Shown: positions 51,746-61,053, counted from the first letter of the stretch. The stretch is DNA of 64,000 nt from Nocardiopsis sinuspersici (GCA_008638415.1 VWVT01000008.1:186001-250000), one strand, 5' to 3'. The notes: generated by a model from the letters alone, not told the origin. Made by a program: numbers and translations.

Positions 51746-53791
51746 TCAGTTCCGCCCATGGTCGGCCCCGGTCTTCAACGCCTCCACACGAGACCTCTCC
51801 CGCGCCACCGCGAGCTGTTCGGAGGTGGCCTCCGAGGCCTCACCGGTGGCCGCGTCATAGCCGTCGGCCCACTCCCCCGTCTCGAAGTCGTAGCCGACCG
51901 GCTCGCCTTCTTCGTTGGTGCGCTGGTACCACTCGGTGTAGCTCTCGTCGGTGGAGTCGATACCCGCCCCGGCCCCGTCTCCGGGACTTGATTCCACGAC
52001 CTTCAGGGAGAAGTCGTCGCCGTACCGGTCCACTCCCTCGGTGACGGCGTTGTTCATCGCCGTGTCGACATAGTGCATGCGCAGGGCGAGAGGATCGGTG
52101 CGCAGTTCCTTGAACCACGCGATGATGGCGACGATCAGCACGAGCGCGAAAGGCACCGCTGTGACGATCACGAGCCGCTGCAGGCCTTCCAGTGCCGTCG
52201 CGTCGCCGAGAAGCAGCATCACGATCGCGATTCCCGACATGACCAGGCCCCAGAAGACGACCACCCAGAGGCGGGGCGTCTGGTCCCCCTGTGTGGTGAG
52301 CATGCCCATCACGACCGACGCGGAGTCGGCGGCGGTGACGAAGAAGATCGCGAGCACCAGGATCACGACGAAGGGCAGCCACTCGACATACGGCAGGTTG
52401 TCGATGAGGGCGAAGAGCACCTCGGGCGCGGGCATGCCCTCGGTGAATCCGGGCGCGCCTTCCCGGTACATCCAGATGGAGGTGCCACCCATCACTCCGT
52501 AGGCGATGAAGAGCAGCGAGGACGGGATGAGGATCGTGCCGAGGATGAACTGGCGAATGGTGCGACCGCGGGAGATGCGCGCGAGGAAGATGCCCACGAA
52601 GGGCGACCAGGAGATCCACCACGCCCAGTAGTAGACGGTCCACATCGATTGGAATTCCTGTGTCTCAGTACCCCACGAGAGCGAGCGGCCCATCATGTCG
52701 AACAGGGACCCGAGGTACTCCATGATCGCCGAGGGGAGCAGGTTCACGAGGAACAGTGTGGGGCCGAGGAAGAGAACGATCGCGACCATGCCGATCGTGA
52801 GCACGATGTTCATGTTCGACAGGTACCGGATGCCCCGCGCGACGCCCGAGACGGCCGAGACGACGAAGCCGACGGTCAAAATCGCGATGATGACGACCAG
52901 GGTGTCGTTCGTGAGTTCCCCGGCACCCGACACGATGCTGACACCGGCGCCGATCTGCATCGCCGCGATACCGAGGGCGGCGGCGGTGCCGAAGAGTGTC
53001 GTGATGATCGCGAAGATGTCGACGAGCTTTCCGGCAAAGCCCTCGGTGAGTCGTCGGCCGAACAGGGCGCGAAAGATCGAGGACATGAGCATGGAGCGGC
53101 CGCGGCGGTATGCGGCGTAGGCGACGGCCCCGCCGACCAGCGCGTAGATGGCCCACGCGTGAAAGCCCCAGTGGTAGTACATCTGGGCGAGAGCCGTGTG
53201 CAGGGCCTCGACCGACTCCGGCTCGCTGGTCAGCGGAGGCGGTGAGATGAAGTAGCCGAGCGGCTCCGAGGGCCCCCAGAACAGGACCGCCACACCCAGC
53301 CCGGCGGCGAACAGCATGGCCGTCCAGGAGAACGTGCTGAACTCGGGACGCTCGCCGTCCTTGCCCAGCGGGATCCTCCCGTAGGGCGAGAGCGCTATGC
53401 CCAAGGTGGCGACGAGCACGACGATGGCCACGACGTTGAACATCCAGCCGAGGTTGTCGGTCGACCAGTAGAAGGCTGTCTCAGCGACCGCGGCGACGCT
53501 CCCCGGGGACCAGATGCCCCAGACGACGAAAGCGACCGTCAGCGAGCCGGCGATCGCGAAAACGAGCCAGTCGACCCGGTAGTGGCGGCGCTGCTCGTCG
53601 ATCGAGATGCCCGGCACAAGGACCGGGTGTGTGTCGTGGGGGTAATCGGGATGCCGGTAGTCCAGGCTTCCGAGTGCGGAATGACTCGCCCGGCTCTGGG
53701 ACCCCGGGGTCTGGTCCCTGCCTTTGTCGTCCTTGCGTCCCTCCCCGTGGTGGCCCGGTTGTTCTTTTCCTCTATGTGGTTTTTCGGACAT
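51746..53791 (-). CDS. BCCT-family betaine/choline/carnitine transporter
   Basis: This 681-residue protein has twelve transmembrane segments (about 75-550) and the BCCT signature WTVYYWAWWISWSPFVGIFLARISRG, of which YYWAWWISWSPFVG lies near residue 385 and includes the Trp substrate box. A long acidic C-terminal tail (about 560-681) resembles the osmosensing tails of BetP-like proteins. It converges with the FGE gene (25 bp between stops). Beside choline-sulfatase it probably imports choline-O-sulfate or choline. Confidence 0.92.
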   Translation of the reverse strand: MSEKPHRGKEQPGHHGEGRKDDKGRDQTPGSQSRASHSALGSLDYRHPDYPHDTHPVLVPGISIDEQRRHYRVDWLVFAIAGSLTVAFVVWGIWSPGSVAAVAETAFYWSTDNLGWMFNVVAIVVLVATLGIALSPYGRIPLGKDGERPEFSTFSWTAMLFAAGLGVAVLFWGPSEPLGYFISPPPLTSEPESVEALHTALAQMYYHWGFHAWAIYALVGGAVAYAAYRRGRSMLMSSIFRALFGRRLTEGFAGKLVDIFAIITTLFGTAAALGIAAMQIGAGVSIVSGAGELTNDTLVVIIAILTVGFVVSAVSGVARGIRYLSNMNIVLTIGMVAIVLFLGPTLFLVNLLPSAIMEYLGSLFDMMGRSLSWGTETQEFQSMWTVYYWAWWISWSPFVGIFLARISRGRTIRQFILGTILIPSSLLFIAYGVMGGTSIWMYREGAPGFTEGMPAPEVLFALIDNLPYVEWLPFVVILVLAIFFVTAADSASVVMGMLTTQGDQTPRLWVVVFWGLVMSGIAIVMLLLGDATALEGLQRLVIVTAVPFALVLIVAIIAWFKELRTDPLALRMHYVDTAMNNAVTEGVDRYGDDFSLKVVESSPGDGAGAGIDSTDESYTEWYQRTNEEGEPVGYDFETGEWADGYDAATGEASEATSEQLAVARERSRVEALKTGADHGRN

Positions 53792-53953
53792 GACGAACAC
53801 AGCCTCTGGATATCAAAGCATGGGTGCAGATCATGCCTGGGAGGGCACGAACGCACACCAAGAAAGCGAAACAAATGGATTGAGAAACCGGCGATTATTT
53901 CGCCTGGCCTCGACAGAACCAGTAGCAGTCACCGCTGCGGGTGCTACAGAATG

Positions 53954-53975
53954 GTATGCACGTATCTTTGCATAC
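53954..53975. promoter_or_regulatory. inverted repeat upstream of BCCT gene
   Basis: GTATGCA and TGCATAC flank the 8 bases CGTATCTT. The arms are AT-rich and perfectly symmetric, so an operator for the choline-sulfate module is possible. No regulator gene is adjacent. Confidence 0.4.
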
Positions 53976-54664
53976 GTGTTGGTCCGGGAGTCTTCGGCCG
54001 CCTTTCCGGCGATGCCGATTCAATGCCCCGGAGGGCGCCTGGTTACGGCTCGCCGCCCGACCAGCCGATCGCCACGCCCGCCCACGAGTCGTTCTCGTAG
54101 CCGATCGTGTCGGTCGGGGCCGGGGAGGTGGCCAGGCCATGGAGTACGGCTCGAACCGTAGGGCGCCTCATGAGCCCGGTCCTTGGCTGGCGTTGCACCA
54201 ACGATGCGAATTCCGACATAAGTAATTATACTAACCGCATTATATGCAACTGTCAACCGGGCGAATGGGAATTCGATGCAGCAACTGGCTTGCGCACCCA
54301 CCGTTGGGATCAGCAGAAATATTGTGCTCGCCATCCTGGGGGAGTTTGCTCTTCCCTGGTTTGCCTTGCCGGGGAATTCATCGACAGGACCAGGGGGGAG
54401 CACACTCCCCTTGGGCCGCCGCGGGAAGCGTAATCAGCGGTTTCCTTTCGGATCGAACGTCGTTCGGTCGCTTGCCCGCCATAATGGTGGGCACCACTGC
54501 CGAGAGATGTCGGATACCGTTGGATTCCGGCTTCGGTGGAACCGGTGCGCGAGCGCAGCGACGAGGTTATGCGTATTTCCTCGGTGCTGGCGTCTCTCAT
54601 TCCTCCCAGGGCTGGGAGCCTCCATCACACCCGGTGGGAAACAGTGCCGTGCCGGTCCGGAACT

Positions 54665-54728
54665 GCGAAGCACAAACGGAACACACACCGGTTCCTGGCG
54701 ACGTCCGATGGCACCTCGTGAGGTATTC
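54665..54728 (+). repeat. dispersed repeat copy B
   Basis: Pairs with 34454-34517 at 49 of 64 positions without gaps. It lies 53 bp beyond the STAND gene stop. Confidence 0.6.
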
Positions 54729-54780
54729 GCCGGCCACGGACCGGCGGCGGTGCCCCGCCCTGGGTATGACCGCTTCCGCA

Positions 54781-57700
54781 CTACCTCCGGTCGACTTCGG
54801 AATTCCTGAGGTCTTCGAGCAGCCGGAGTGAATTCTCCAGTTCCTGCCGGTGCACGGCAGGACGCTCTTTCGCAAGAGCTGTCTTGATCTCGACGGCTCG
54901 GGTGATGGCTTCGAGGGCTTCTTCGACCCGCCCCAGCTCACCCAGACGAACGGCTTGGTTGTTCAGAGCCAAGGCGAGATCGGGCAGGTGGACGTCGGGG
55001 CGTTGCTCGGCCAGGGCACGGCAGTGATGGACGGCCTGGGTGACCGCCTCCAAAGCCTCCTCGGTCCGCCCCAGATCACCCAGATGAACGGATTGGTTGT
55101 TCAGAGCCAGGGCGAGATCGGGCAGGTGGACGTCGGGGCGTTGTTCGGCGAGCACCCGGTAGTGACGGACGGCTTCGGTGATGGCTTCAAGGGCTTCTTC
55201 GACCCGCCCCAGACCACCCAGACGAACGGCTTGGTTGTTCAGAGCCCTGGCCAGGCCGGGCAGGTGGACGTCGGGGTGCTGTTCGGCGAGCGCCCGGTAA
55301 TGGTGGACGGCCTGGGTGATGGCCTCGAGCGCTTCTTCGACCCGCCCCAGACCACCCAGACGGAGCGCCTGGTTGTTCAGGGATCCGGCGAGGTCGGGTA
55401 GGTGGGCGTCGGGGTGTTGTTCTGCCAGGGCACGGCAGATGTCGACGGCTCGGATAATGGCTTCGAGGGCTTCTTCGACCCGCCCCAGATCACCCAGACG
55501 GTTGGACTGGCTGTTGAGGGTCCTGACTAGCTCGGGCAGGTGGACGTCGGGGTGCTGTCGGGCCACGGTGTGGCGGATGTAGACGGCTTCGGTGACCGTC
55601 TCCAGGGCCTCCTCGGCCCGTCCCAGGTCGCCCAGACGAATGGATTGGTTGTTCAGAGCCAGGGCGAGGTCGGGCAGGTGGGCGTCGGGGTGCTGTTCGG
55701 CGAGCACCCGGTAGTGACGGACGGCCTGGGTGATGGCCTCGAGCGCTTCTTCGACCCGCCCCAGACCACCCAGACGGAGCGCCTGGTTGTTCAGGGATCC
55801 GGCGAGGTCGGGTAGGTGGGCGTCGGGGTGTTGTTCTGCCAGGGCGCGGCGGATGTCGACGGCTCGGATGACGGCTTCGAGGGCTTCTTCGACCCGCCCC
55901 AGATCTGCTAGGCGGTTGGACTGGTTGTCCAGGGCCATCGCGAGGCCGGGCAGGTGGACGTCGGGGTCCTGTTCGGCGAGCACCCGGTAGTGACGGACGG
56001 CTTCGGTGACGGTCTCGAGCCCTTCTTCGACCCGCCCCAGACCACCCAGACGGAGCGCCTGGTTGTTCAGGGCCCTGGCCAGATCGGGTAGGTGGGCGTC
56101 GGGATGTTGTTCGGCCAGCGCCCGATAGTGACGGACGGCTTCGGTGACGGCTGCAAGGGCTTCGCCGGCCCGCCCCAGGTCTGCTAGGCGGTTGGACTGG
56201 TTGTCCAGGGCCAATGCGAGGCTTGGGAGATGGGCGTCTGGGTGTTGCTCGGTCAGGGCACGGCGGATACGGACGGCTTCGGTGACCGCTTCCAGGGCCT
56301 CCTCAGCCCGCCCCAGATCACCCAGACGAACGGCTTGGTTGTTCAGGGCCATCGCGAGGCCGGGCAGGTAGGCGTCGGGGTCCTGCTCGGCTTGTTCTCG
56401 ACGCGCTTCGGCCAGGCGCGCGCTCAGGCGCTCGGCCCACACCGCCAGCCGCTGGCTGGACAGGGGCAGGGCATCGCTGAGGTCTTCGAGGGCTTCGGGC
56501 GAGATAGCAGGATCGGCTGTCGCGTCTTCCAGAGCTTGAACGAGCGGACCGGGGTGCTCTACCTGTGTGGCCACGTCGATGACCGCTGGACCCAGCGTGT
56601 GGATGTGGCGTGTGCACAGTGTGGTCAGGTGCCCTCCTACCGTGGGAAGGGCGGGGTGTGCGGCCGCGCGGGCGTACAGGGTCACCAGACGTTCGGCGTC
56701 CGCGGCTGTGATGGTGTCCAGATGGGGGTCGAACAGGGCGGGGTCGCGCTGGAGGCGCTGGCCGAGGAAGTACTCCAACAGCCGGTCCGGTTGCAGGTGT
56801 CCCCATGCTTCGGCTCCATCCGGGGAGTACAGGGCGCTGATCCACAGGCGGATCTGGTGTTTACGGGCGGTGGTCTGGCCCTCCAGCACCGCGGCGCTTC
56901 CCAGGAGGTGGTCTGCTTCCTCGACGTCGGCGGGGGTGAGGGTGAAAAGCAGGGCCAGCACGTCGCGCAGGGGTTGCGCGAGGTCGGCGTCGCCCAGGCC
57001 GTAGGCGGCGGCGGTCTGCTCCCAGTAGCGGAACTCGTGAGCCAGCACCCGATCCTCCACTGCACTGTCGACCGTGACGACAGTGGACTGTTGGGTGGCG
57101 TCCAGCAGGTCGGCCAGGGCACGCATGTGCACACTCAGCACCGTCTCCCACTCCGCACCGGACAGGTCCGGATCGGCCAGGCCGGCCGCGACCCGGTCCC
57201 AGTCGGCCGGGTGTGGTGTGCGGGCCACGGGCAGTGCGGCGGCGAGGTGACCCAGGGCGGTGCGGTACTCCTGGGCGCGCTCGACCACGCGGGGAGTCAG
57301 TGGTGGCAGGGGAAGTCGTCGGGTGATGTCGGCCAGCAGGTGGCCGGTATCCGTGTTGGCCTGCTCCCACCACTCGCCCACGGTGCGCACCAACAACAGC
57401 AGCCGAACGGGGGCGTGGCCCGGGGGCCGGTCGCACAGCCGGAGCAGGCGGACCAGCTGTGCGGTGCGGGTCTCGGCGTAGTCCACCACCACCAGCAACG
57501 GGGCCGTGGTGTCCTTGACCGGATCCAGTTCCTCGGCGGTGGTGTTCTCCTTGAGCCATACGGTGGCCCACCGTCGCCCCTGGGCGTCAGGGCGGGCCAG
57601 GCGTGCGGTGAGTTCGTGGGCCAGTCGGGTCTTGCCCTGCCCGCCGGGCCCGTGCACCACCGTCGCGGAGAGCACGTCATCGCCCTCGCACCACTGTGAC

Positions 57701-58500
57701 AGGGTCTCCATCACTTCGTCACGGCCGTGGAAGTCCACCACCTGGCGGTGGGCCTCCAACAGCGATGCCGGGGAGGGGCGGTGGTGCGTGCGCGGGGTGT
57801 GGGTCAGGTGGGCGAGCTCGACCGGCTCCAGCACCAGGGGCACGCCGTGCTCGGCCAACACCGCCCGGAAGGCGGGGTCGTGGTGCAGGACGTAGGCCGG
57901 CACGACCTCCAGGGCGGCGTGGTCACGGTGTTCGAGGTCGGTAGCCACCACGCCCACCAGCAGTTGGCCGTCGCCACAGCGCATCGCGGCCCCGGACAGG
58001 CCCGCCCACAACGAACGGCGCTGCCCGGCCTGCTCTTGTTGTCGGATCTCGTGGGGGTGCCAGCGGGGCGGGTGGGCGCTCAGGTCCATCACGTGCCGGT
58101 GGTTGACGAAGTGGTTGCCCGGGGCCACCCTGCCCACCAACTGCGCGGTCTCCGCGGCCCGACCCGGGCGTTGCACCAGGTCGGGAAACCCCCACACCTC
58201 GCACGGGGTGTGGGGGGTGGTGGTGACCAGCCGCCCCCACCGGGTCGTCACCGCACGCTCGGCCCAGTCAGGGCCCGTGATGTGGATCAGTGCGGCGTCG
58301 TCATGCCCATGGGGAGTGCCGCGCCAGACCACCTGCCCGGTGTGGGGCTGGTGGTCGACGGCCGTGTGCACCTGCACATGACCATCGAGTGCGGGCACGG
58401 TGTGGGCACTGGTCAACACCAGGCGCGGGGCGAGCACGTACCCTGACCCGCTGCCGTGGGGGGTGGTGATGCGGGTGATGCGCTGGGCGGTGTCCAACAT
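54781..58500 (-). CDS. trypsin-like protease - STAND NTPase - TPR protein (predicted conflict system)
   Basis: This is a 1239-residue protein. Residues 1-215 form a trypsin-like protease with candidate triad His33 (TSAHTV), Asp68 (DDAALI) and Ser169 (GLSGAA). A STAND/NB-ARC ATPase follows, with Walker A GPGGQGKTR near 283 and Walker B LLVVVDYAE near 335, then a helical region to about 700. The C-terminus (about 705-1215) has eleven TPR-type repeats of 46 residues (DLGRVEEALEAITEAVRHY-like). Proteins of this layout with a small trypco2 partner, as here 48 bp upstream, have been predicted by comparative genomics to be regulated conflict or antiphage systems. The protease would be the effector and the TPRs the sensor. 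The activity is not demonstrated. Confidence 0.88.
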   Translation of the reverse strand: MLDTAQRITRITTPHGSGSGYVLAPRLVLTSAHTVPALDGHVQVHTAVDHQPHTGQVVWRGTPHGHDDAALIHITGPDWAERAVTTRWGRLVTTTPHTPCEVWGFPDLVQRPGRAAETAQLVGRVAPGNHFVNHRHVMDLSAHPPRWHPHEIRQQEQAGQRRSLWAGLSGAAMRCGDGQLLVGVVATDLEHRDHAALEVVPAYVLHHDPAFRAVLAEHGVPLVLEPVELAHLTHTPRTHHRPSPASLLEAHRQVVDFHGRDEVMETLSQWCEGDDVLSATVVHGPGGQGKTRLAHELTARLARPDAQGRRWATVWLKENTTAEELDPVKDTTAPLLVVVDYAETRTAQLVRLLRLCDRPPGHAPVRLLLLVRTVGEWWEQANTDTGHLLADITRRLPLPPLTPRVVERAQEYRTALGHLAAALPVARTPHPADWDRVAAGLADPDLSGAEWETVLSVHMRALADLLDATQQSTVVTVDSAVEDRVLAHEFRYWEQTAAAYGLGDADLAQPLRDVLALLFTLTPADVEEADHLLGSAAVLEGQTTARKHQIRLWISALYSPDGAEAWGHLQPDRLLEYFLGQRLQRDPALFDPHLDTITAADAERLVTLYARAAAHPALPTVGGHLTTLCTRHIHTLGPAVIDVATQVEHPGPLVQALEDATADPAISPEALEDLSDALPLSSQRLAVWAERLSARLAEARREQAEQDPDAYLPGLAMALNNQAVRLGDLGRAEEALEAVTEAVRIRRALTEQHPDAHLPSLALALDNQSNRLADLGRAGEALAAVTEAVRHYRALAEQHPDAHLPDLARALNNQALRLGGLGRVEEGLETVTEAVRHYRVLAEQDPDVHLPGLAMALDNQSNRLADLGRVEEALEAVIRAVDIRRALAEQHPDAHLPDLAGSLNNQALRLGGLGRVEEALEAITQAVRHYRVLAEQHPDAHLPDLALALNNQSIRLGDLGRAEEALETVTEAVYIRHTVARQHPDVHLPELVRTLNSQSNRLGDLGRVEEALEAIIRAVDICRALAEQHPDAHLPDLAGSLNNQALRLGGLGRVEEALEAITQAVHHYRALAEQHPDVHLPGLARALNNQAVRLGGLGRVEEALEAITEAVRHYRVLAEQRPDVHLPDLALALNNQSVHLGDLGRTEEALEAVTQAVHHCRALAEQRPDVHLPDLALALNNQAVRLGELGRVEEALEAITRAVEIKTALAKERPAVHRQELENSLRLLEDLRNSEVDRR
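54832..56370 (-). repeat. 138-bp tandem repeats encoding TPRs
   Basis: About eleven direct repeats of 138 bp (46 codons) lie within the STAND gene. Units are not uniform. A block of about 175 bp at 55316 is almost identical to the block at 55730, exactly 414 bp (three units) away, showing recent duplication or gene conversion. Confidence 0.85.
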
Positions 58501-58548
58501 GCTCTCCGGTCATGGGCACGAGGGGCTGCCAGAGGACGGGCGGGTGCC

Positions 58549-58884
58549 TCAGCGGGTGTAGGAGGGAGGTGGCGTGATGTCGGTGTTCTGCCGGGTGCTG
58601 GTGATGGACACGTCGCCGTCGGGGGTGTCCTTGGGGTGGGGGGTGAGGGTGAAGGAGACCCGGTGGGTGCGGGCCCGGCTCGCCCCGGTCTCGATCTCGC
58701 CGGAGGCGATCCAGGCGGAGAGTTTGCCCTTGGCCTTGCCATCGAGACGGAACTGGACCTCGAAGTCCATCTGGATGGGCCCGACCTTGAAAGTGATGTC
58801 GGGGCTTTGGGTCTCGGCCTCCTCGACCGCCTCGGTCAGCTCCTCGCGCAACGTGCGGACGGCGTCGGTCAGGCGAAGCTCCAC
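58549..58884 (-). CDS. trypco2-domain protein, partner of the trypsin-STAND protein
   Basis: This 111-residue protein begins MELRLTDAVRTLREELTEAV, a helix, followed by beta strands with FKVGPIQMDFEVQF and a C-terminal strand VSFTLTPHP. This is the pattern of the trypsin-co-occurring domain 2 (trypco2), found next to trypsin-NTPase fusions in conflict systems. It ends 48 bp before the STAND gene start and is surely co-transcribed. It may present substrate to, or restrain, the protease. Confidence 0.82.
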   Translation of the reverse strand: MELRLTDAVRTLREELTEAVEEAETQSPDITFKVGPIQMDFEVQFRLDGKAKGKLSAWIASGEIETGASRARTHRVSFTLTPHPKDTPDGDVSITSTRQNTDITPPPSYTR

Positions 58885-59237
58885 GCGGGTCTCCTCAAAG
58901 GGCAGGGGATGAAAGAGTGCGAGCCTACGATCGCAGAACCCGCGCTGTGGCGTGGACGAGGGGCTGGCCGTATCCGGCCAGGCTGCTTCCCCCGGTCAAT
59001 GACGGCTTTGATACGTGCCGGGACCGCCTCCTGTCACCCGGCACGAGACACCATCGCCGAGCCGCCGTGCGGCCCGGCTTCGGTACCTGTAGGTAACCGG
59101 AACGGGGGAGCACGACAGGAGCCATGCGACACCACCGGCCCCAGGCCGGCCCACGGGTTCGCCCCGGCTGGCCTGGGGCTTCCGCGTTCCTGGAGTCTGG
59201 TGCCGATCAGACCACACATGTGCCGGGGTAACGGTGG
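58885..59237. other. gene-free stretch upstream of trypco2 gene
   Basis: No supported gene in 353 bp. It must hold the promoter of the trypco2-STAND unit. No clear operator was seen. Confidence 0.35.
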
Positions 59238-59702
59238 TCAGGGCTTCCGTGCCCAGGACCGGGCTTCGGTGAGGGCGGTCGTGACGACGGTGGCGTCGAT
59301 GGTGACCACGGCCATCTCCCAGACCTGTACACCTGCGCGGAAGCTGATGAAGCGCACATCGCCGAGTGCCGCCTCCCTCAAGGAGGACGGCTCCCTCACG
59401 TCGAGTACCTCGGTGGGGCCTGGTACGGGAACGGGTGCCGCGTAGGTGCGCAACGGCCGCCACCCGCGCCAGGTGAGGCGTTCGGATGCGGCGAAGTGCA
59501 TGACCAGGACTCCCTGCCGGAAGACGCGACCGTGTCTCAGGTGCGCCACGGAGTGCAGGGGAAGGCCTTGGCGCAGTTCGGTGAGGTCCTGCTCGGCGAT
59601 TTCTGGATTGCCGCCCCGGATACCCCACCACCACTGACGGGGATCACGGATGAGGTCCGGGATGCTTCTGGTGCCTGCGGTGTTACGGGACGCAAGGGTC
59701 AT
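59238..59702 (-). CDS. hypothetical protein
   Basis: This 154-residue soluble protein starts at ATG 59702 (MTLASRNTAG). It is rich in Trp and aromatic residues (QWWWGIRGG, LTWRGWRPL), with an alternating beta-type pattern in the second half (GRVFRQGVLVMHF, VQVWEMAVVTIDA). Coding bias holds from this start but not upstream of it. I do not recognise the family. It is transcribed towards the trypco2 unit with a 353-bp gap and may belong to the same accessory island. Confidence 0.6.
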   Translation of the reverse strand: MTLASRNTAGTRSIPDLIRDPRQWWWGIRGGNPEIAEQDLTELRQGLPLHSVAHLRHGRVFRQGVLVMHFAASERLTWRGWRPLRTYAAPVPVPGPTEVLDVREPSSLREAALGDVRFISFRAGVQVWEMAVVTIDATVVTTALTEARSWARKP

Positions 59703-60000
59703 GCGCGGCTTTCTGGGATCGTTCCTGGTACCGGAGAAGTCTGCGCACCTTCTGACGGAAGGAGCACGGTGCCGGTTCCTGTGTCCAGGTGCTGTCCTTG
59801 GCGGTGCTCGGCCCGGGCCGCGCCACCGCCTACCGGATCCTGTGTCGAGGTGCCTTCCCGGTGCCCGCGCACCGGGCAAGGCGTGGGTGGTGCCCGCCGC
59901 CGGAGTCCTGACCCGCCTCGATTGGGACCACCTGGCCTTTCCGCCACGGAGTGGGTGTGGGTGCGGTGCGCGTGGTGACCACAGGAAAGGTGAGAAGTAG

Positions 60001-60320
60001 ATGGCTTCTCACGACGGGTCGGTGTTCAAGCGCTGCGGATGCCGCGGCCAGGTGACCGGCAAGTTCCTGGGGACGAAGTGCCCCCGGCTGTGCTGGGAGG
60101 AGGGCGGTTGGAGTCCCCGGCACGGGGAGTGGGGGTTCCAGTTGGAGCCGCCCCGCACCGCGGAGGGCGGGCGCGCCAGGCCAGGCGCACCGGGTTGGGC
60201 TCGCAGGAGGAAGCCCAGCGGGCGATCGACTACCTCAAGGCGTTGATCCACCTGGCCGAGGTGAGGACGAGGTCCAGGTCGCGGACCTGATCCAGGCCGC
60301 TCTGCGGGGCCGCCGCCTTG
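60001..60320 (+). pseudogene. tyrosine-integrase N-terminal remnant, two frameshifts
   Basis: The ATG at 60001 begins MASHDGSVFKRCGCRGQ and continues KCPRLCWEEGGWSPRHGEW, the zinc-ribbon-like N-terminus of actinomycete (pSAM2-type) tyrosine integrases. After about codon 60 the homologous text moves to another frame (GLGSQEEAQRAIDYLKALI). It shifts again near 60260 (DEVQVADLIQAALRGRRL). The core-binding and catalytic domains are gone. AAAGG lies upstream of the ATG. It is a relic of an integrated element. Confidence 0.8.
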
Positions 60321-60454
60321 TCTCCGTATGCGCACAAGAGCCTTCGGGCGGACCGGAGCAGTTACGAGTTCGCCGTCTCGATGGTCTTGACTCCCTCCCC
60401 AGATCCTTAACTTCACGGCCTTGGACGAAAAAGGCTCATCGGTACCGGGGCCTG

Positions 60455-61009
60455 TCAGCCGAGGACTCGGTCGACGACATCGGTGATGAACTCAGGTGTC
60501 GCCGCCTCGCCCTCATAGGTCACGCGAACCAGAACGGCGCCGACGAGCATGGCGAGGGAGGGGACGACGTCGCGGGCCGGAAGATGCGCGGCGAGGATGT
60601 CGCGGATGCCGTTCGTGGCGGTCTCGTAGAGGCGGTTCCGGAGATCGCGCGCGCCCTCGTCCCGTCCGGCGCGCTCGATGACTCCGGCCATCAGTTGGTC
60701 GTAGCGGCGCTCGGACAGGGTGAGCGCGAATCTCCCGAGGAACGTGTGGAGGTCCTCCCGGAGGTTCCCGCTCGGCGACGGAGGCGTGGAGTCCTCGCAG
60801 ATCCTGTCGATCGCGTCCCGCATGAGATCGGTCGGGGTGGGCCAGTGCGCGTAGACGGTCGCCTTCGAGTACCCCGACCTTCGAGCGACCTCCGCGTGCG
60901 TCGCCGCTCCCCATCCGTCCTCGAGCAGGATGGCGGCGCTCGCTTGGATCACGTCGCGTCGGGTTCGCGCCACGCGCGGGTCTCTCGGGTCACTGGACGA
61001 CTTGGCCAC
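60455..61009 (-). CDS. TetR-family transcriptional regulator
   Basis: This 184-residue protein has a TetR helix-turn-helix in THAEVARRSGYSKATVYAHW (about 36-55) and a helical ligand domain. It is divergent from the oxidoreductase pair, with a 105-bp AT-rich gap containing a spaced inverted repeat, so it probably represses that pair and itself. Confidence 0.9.
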   Translation of the reverse strand: MAKSSSDPRDPRVARTRRDVIQASAAILLEDGWGAATHAEVARRSGYSKATVYAHWPTPTDLMRDAIDRICEDSTPPSPSGNLREDLHTFLGRFALTLSERRYDQLMAGVIERAGRDEGARDLRNRLYETATNGIRDILAAHLPARDVVPSLAMLVGAVLVRVTYEGEAATPEFITDVVDRVLG

Positions 61010-61053
61010 GGATTGAGGCTATCTTCTTCTGCTCGATCAGACCAATAATGGAC

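Larger units (their letters stand above)
53792..54780. other. gene-free AT-richer region
   Basis: About 990 bp without a supported gene. It is unusually AT-rich for this genome at 53790-53960 and 54210-54260. It contains an inverted repeat GTATGCA-N8-TGCATAC at 53954-53975, about 160 bp upstream of the BCCT start, and a copy of the dispersed 64-bp sequence near the STAND gene stop. Confidence 0.5.

Noticed and set aside
54434..54941. Small frames in the region beyond the STAND gene stop
   Set aside because: They cross the STAND C-terminus or the dispersed repeat and show no consistent coding bias.
54832..56370. Regularly spaced repeats resembling a CRISPR array
   Set aside because: The 138-bp period is in frame and encodes 46-residue TPR units. 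There are no constant repeats with unique spacers.
59703..60000. Excisionase-like gene directly before the integrase remnant
   Set aside because: No frame shows the helix-turn-helix pattern expected of such excisionases.
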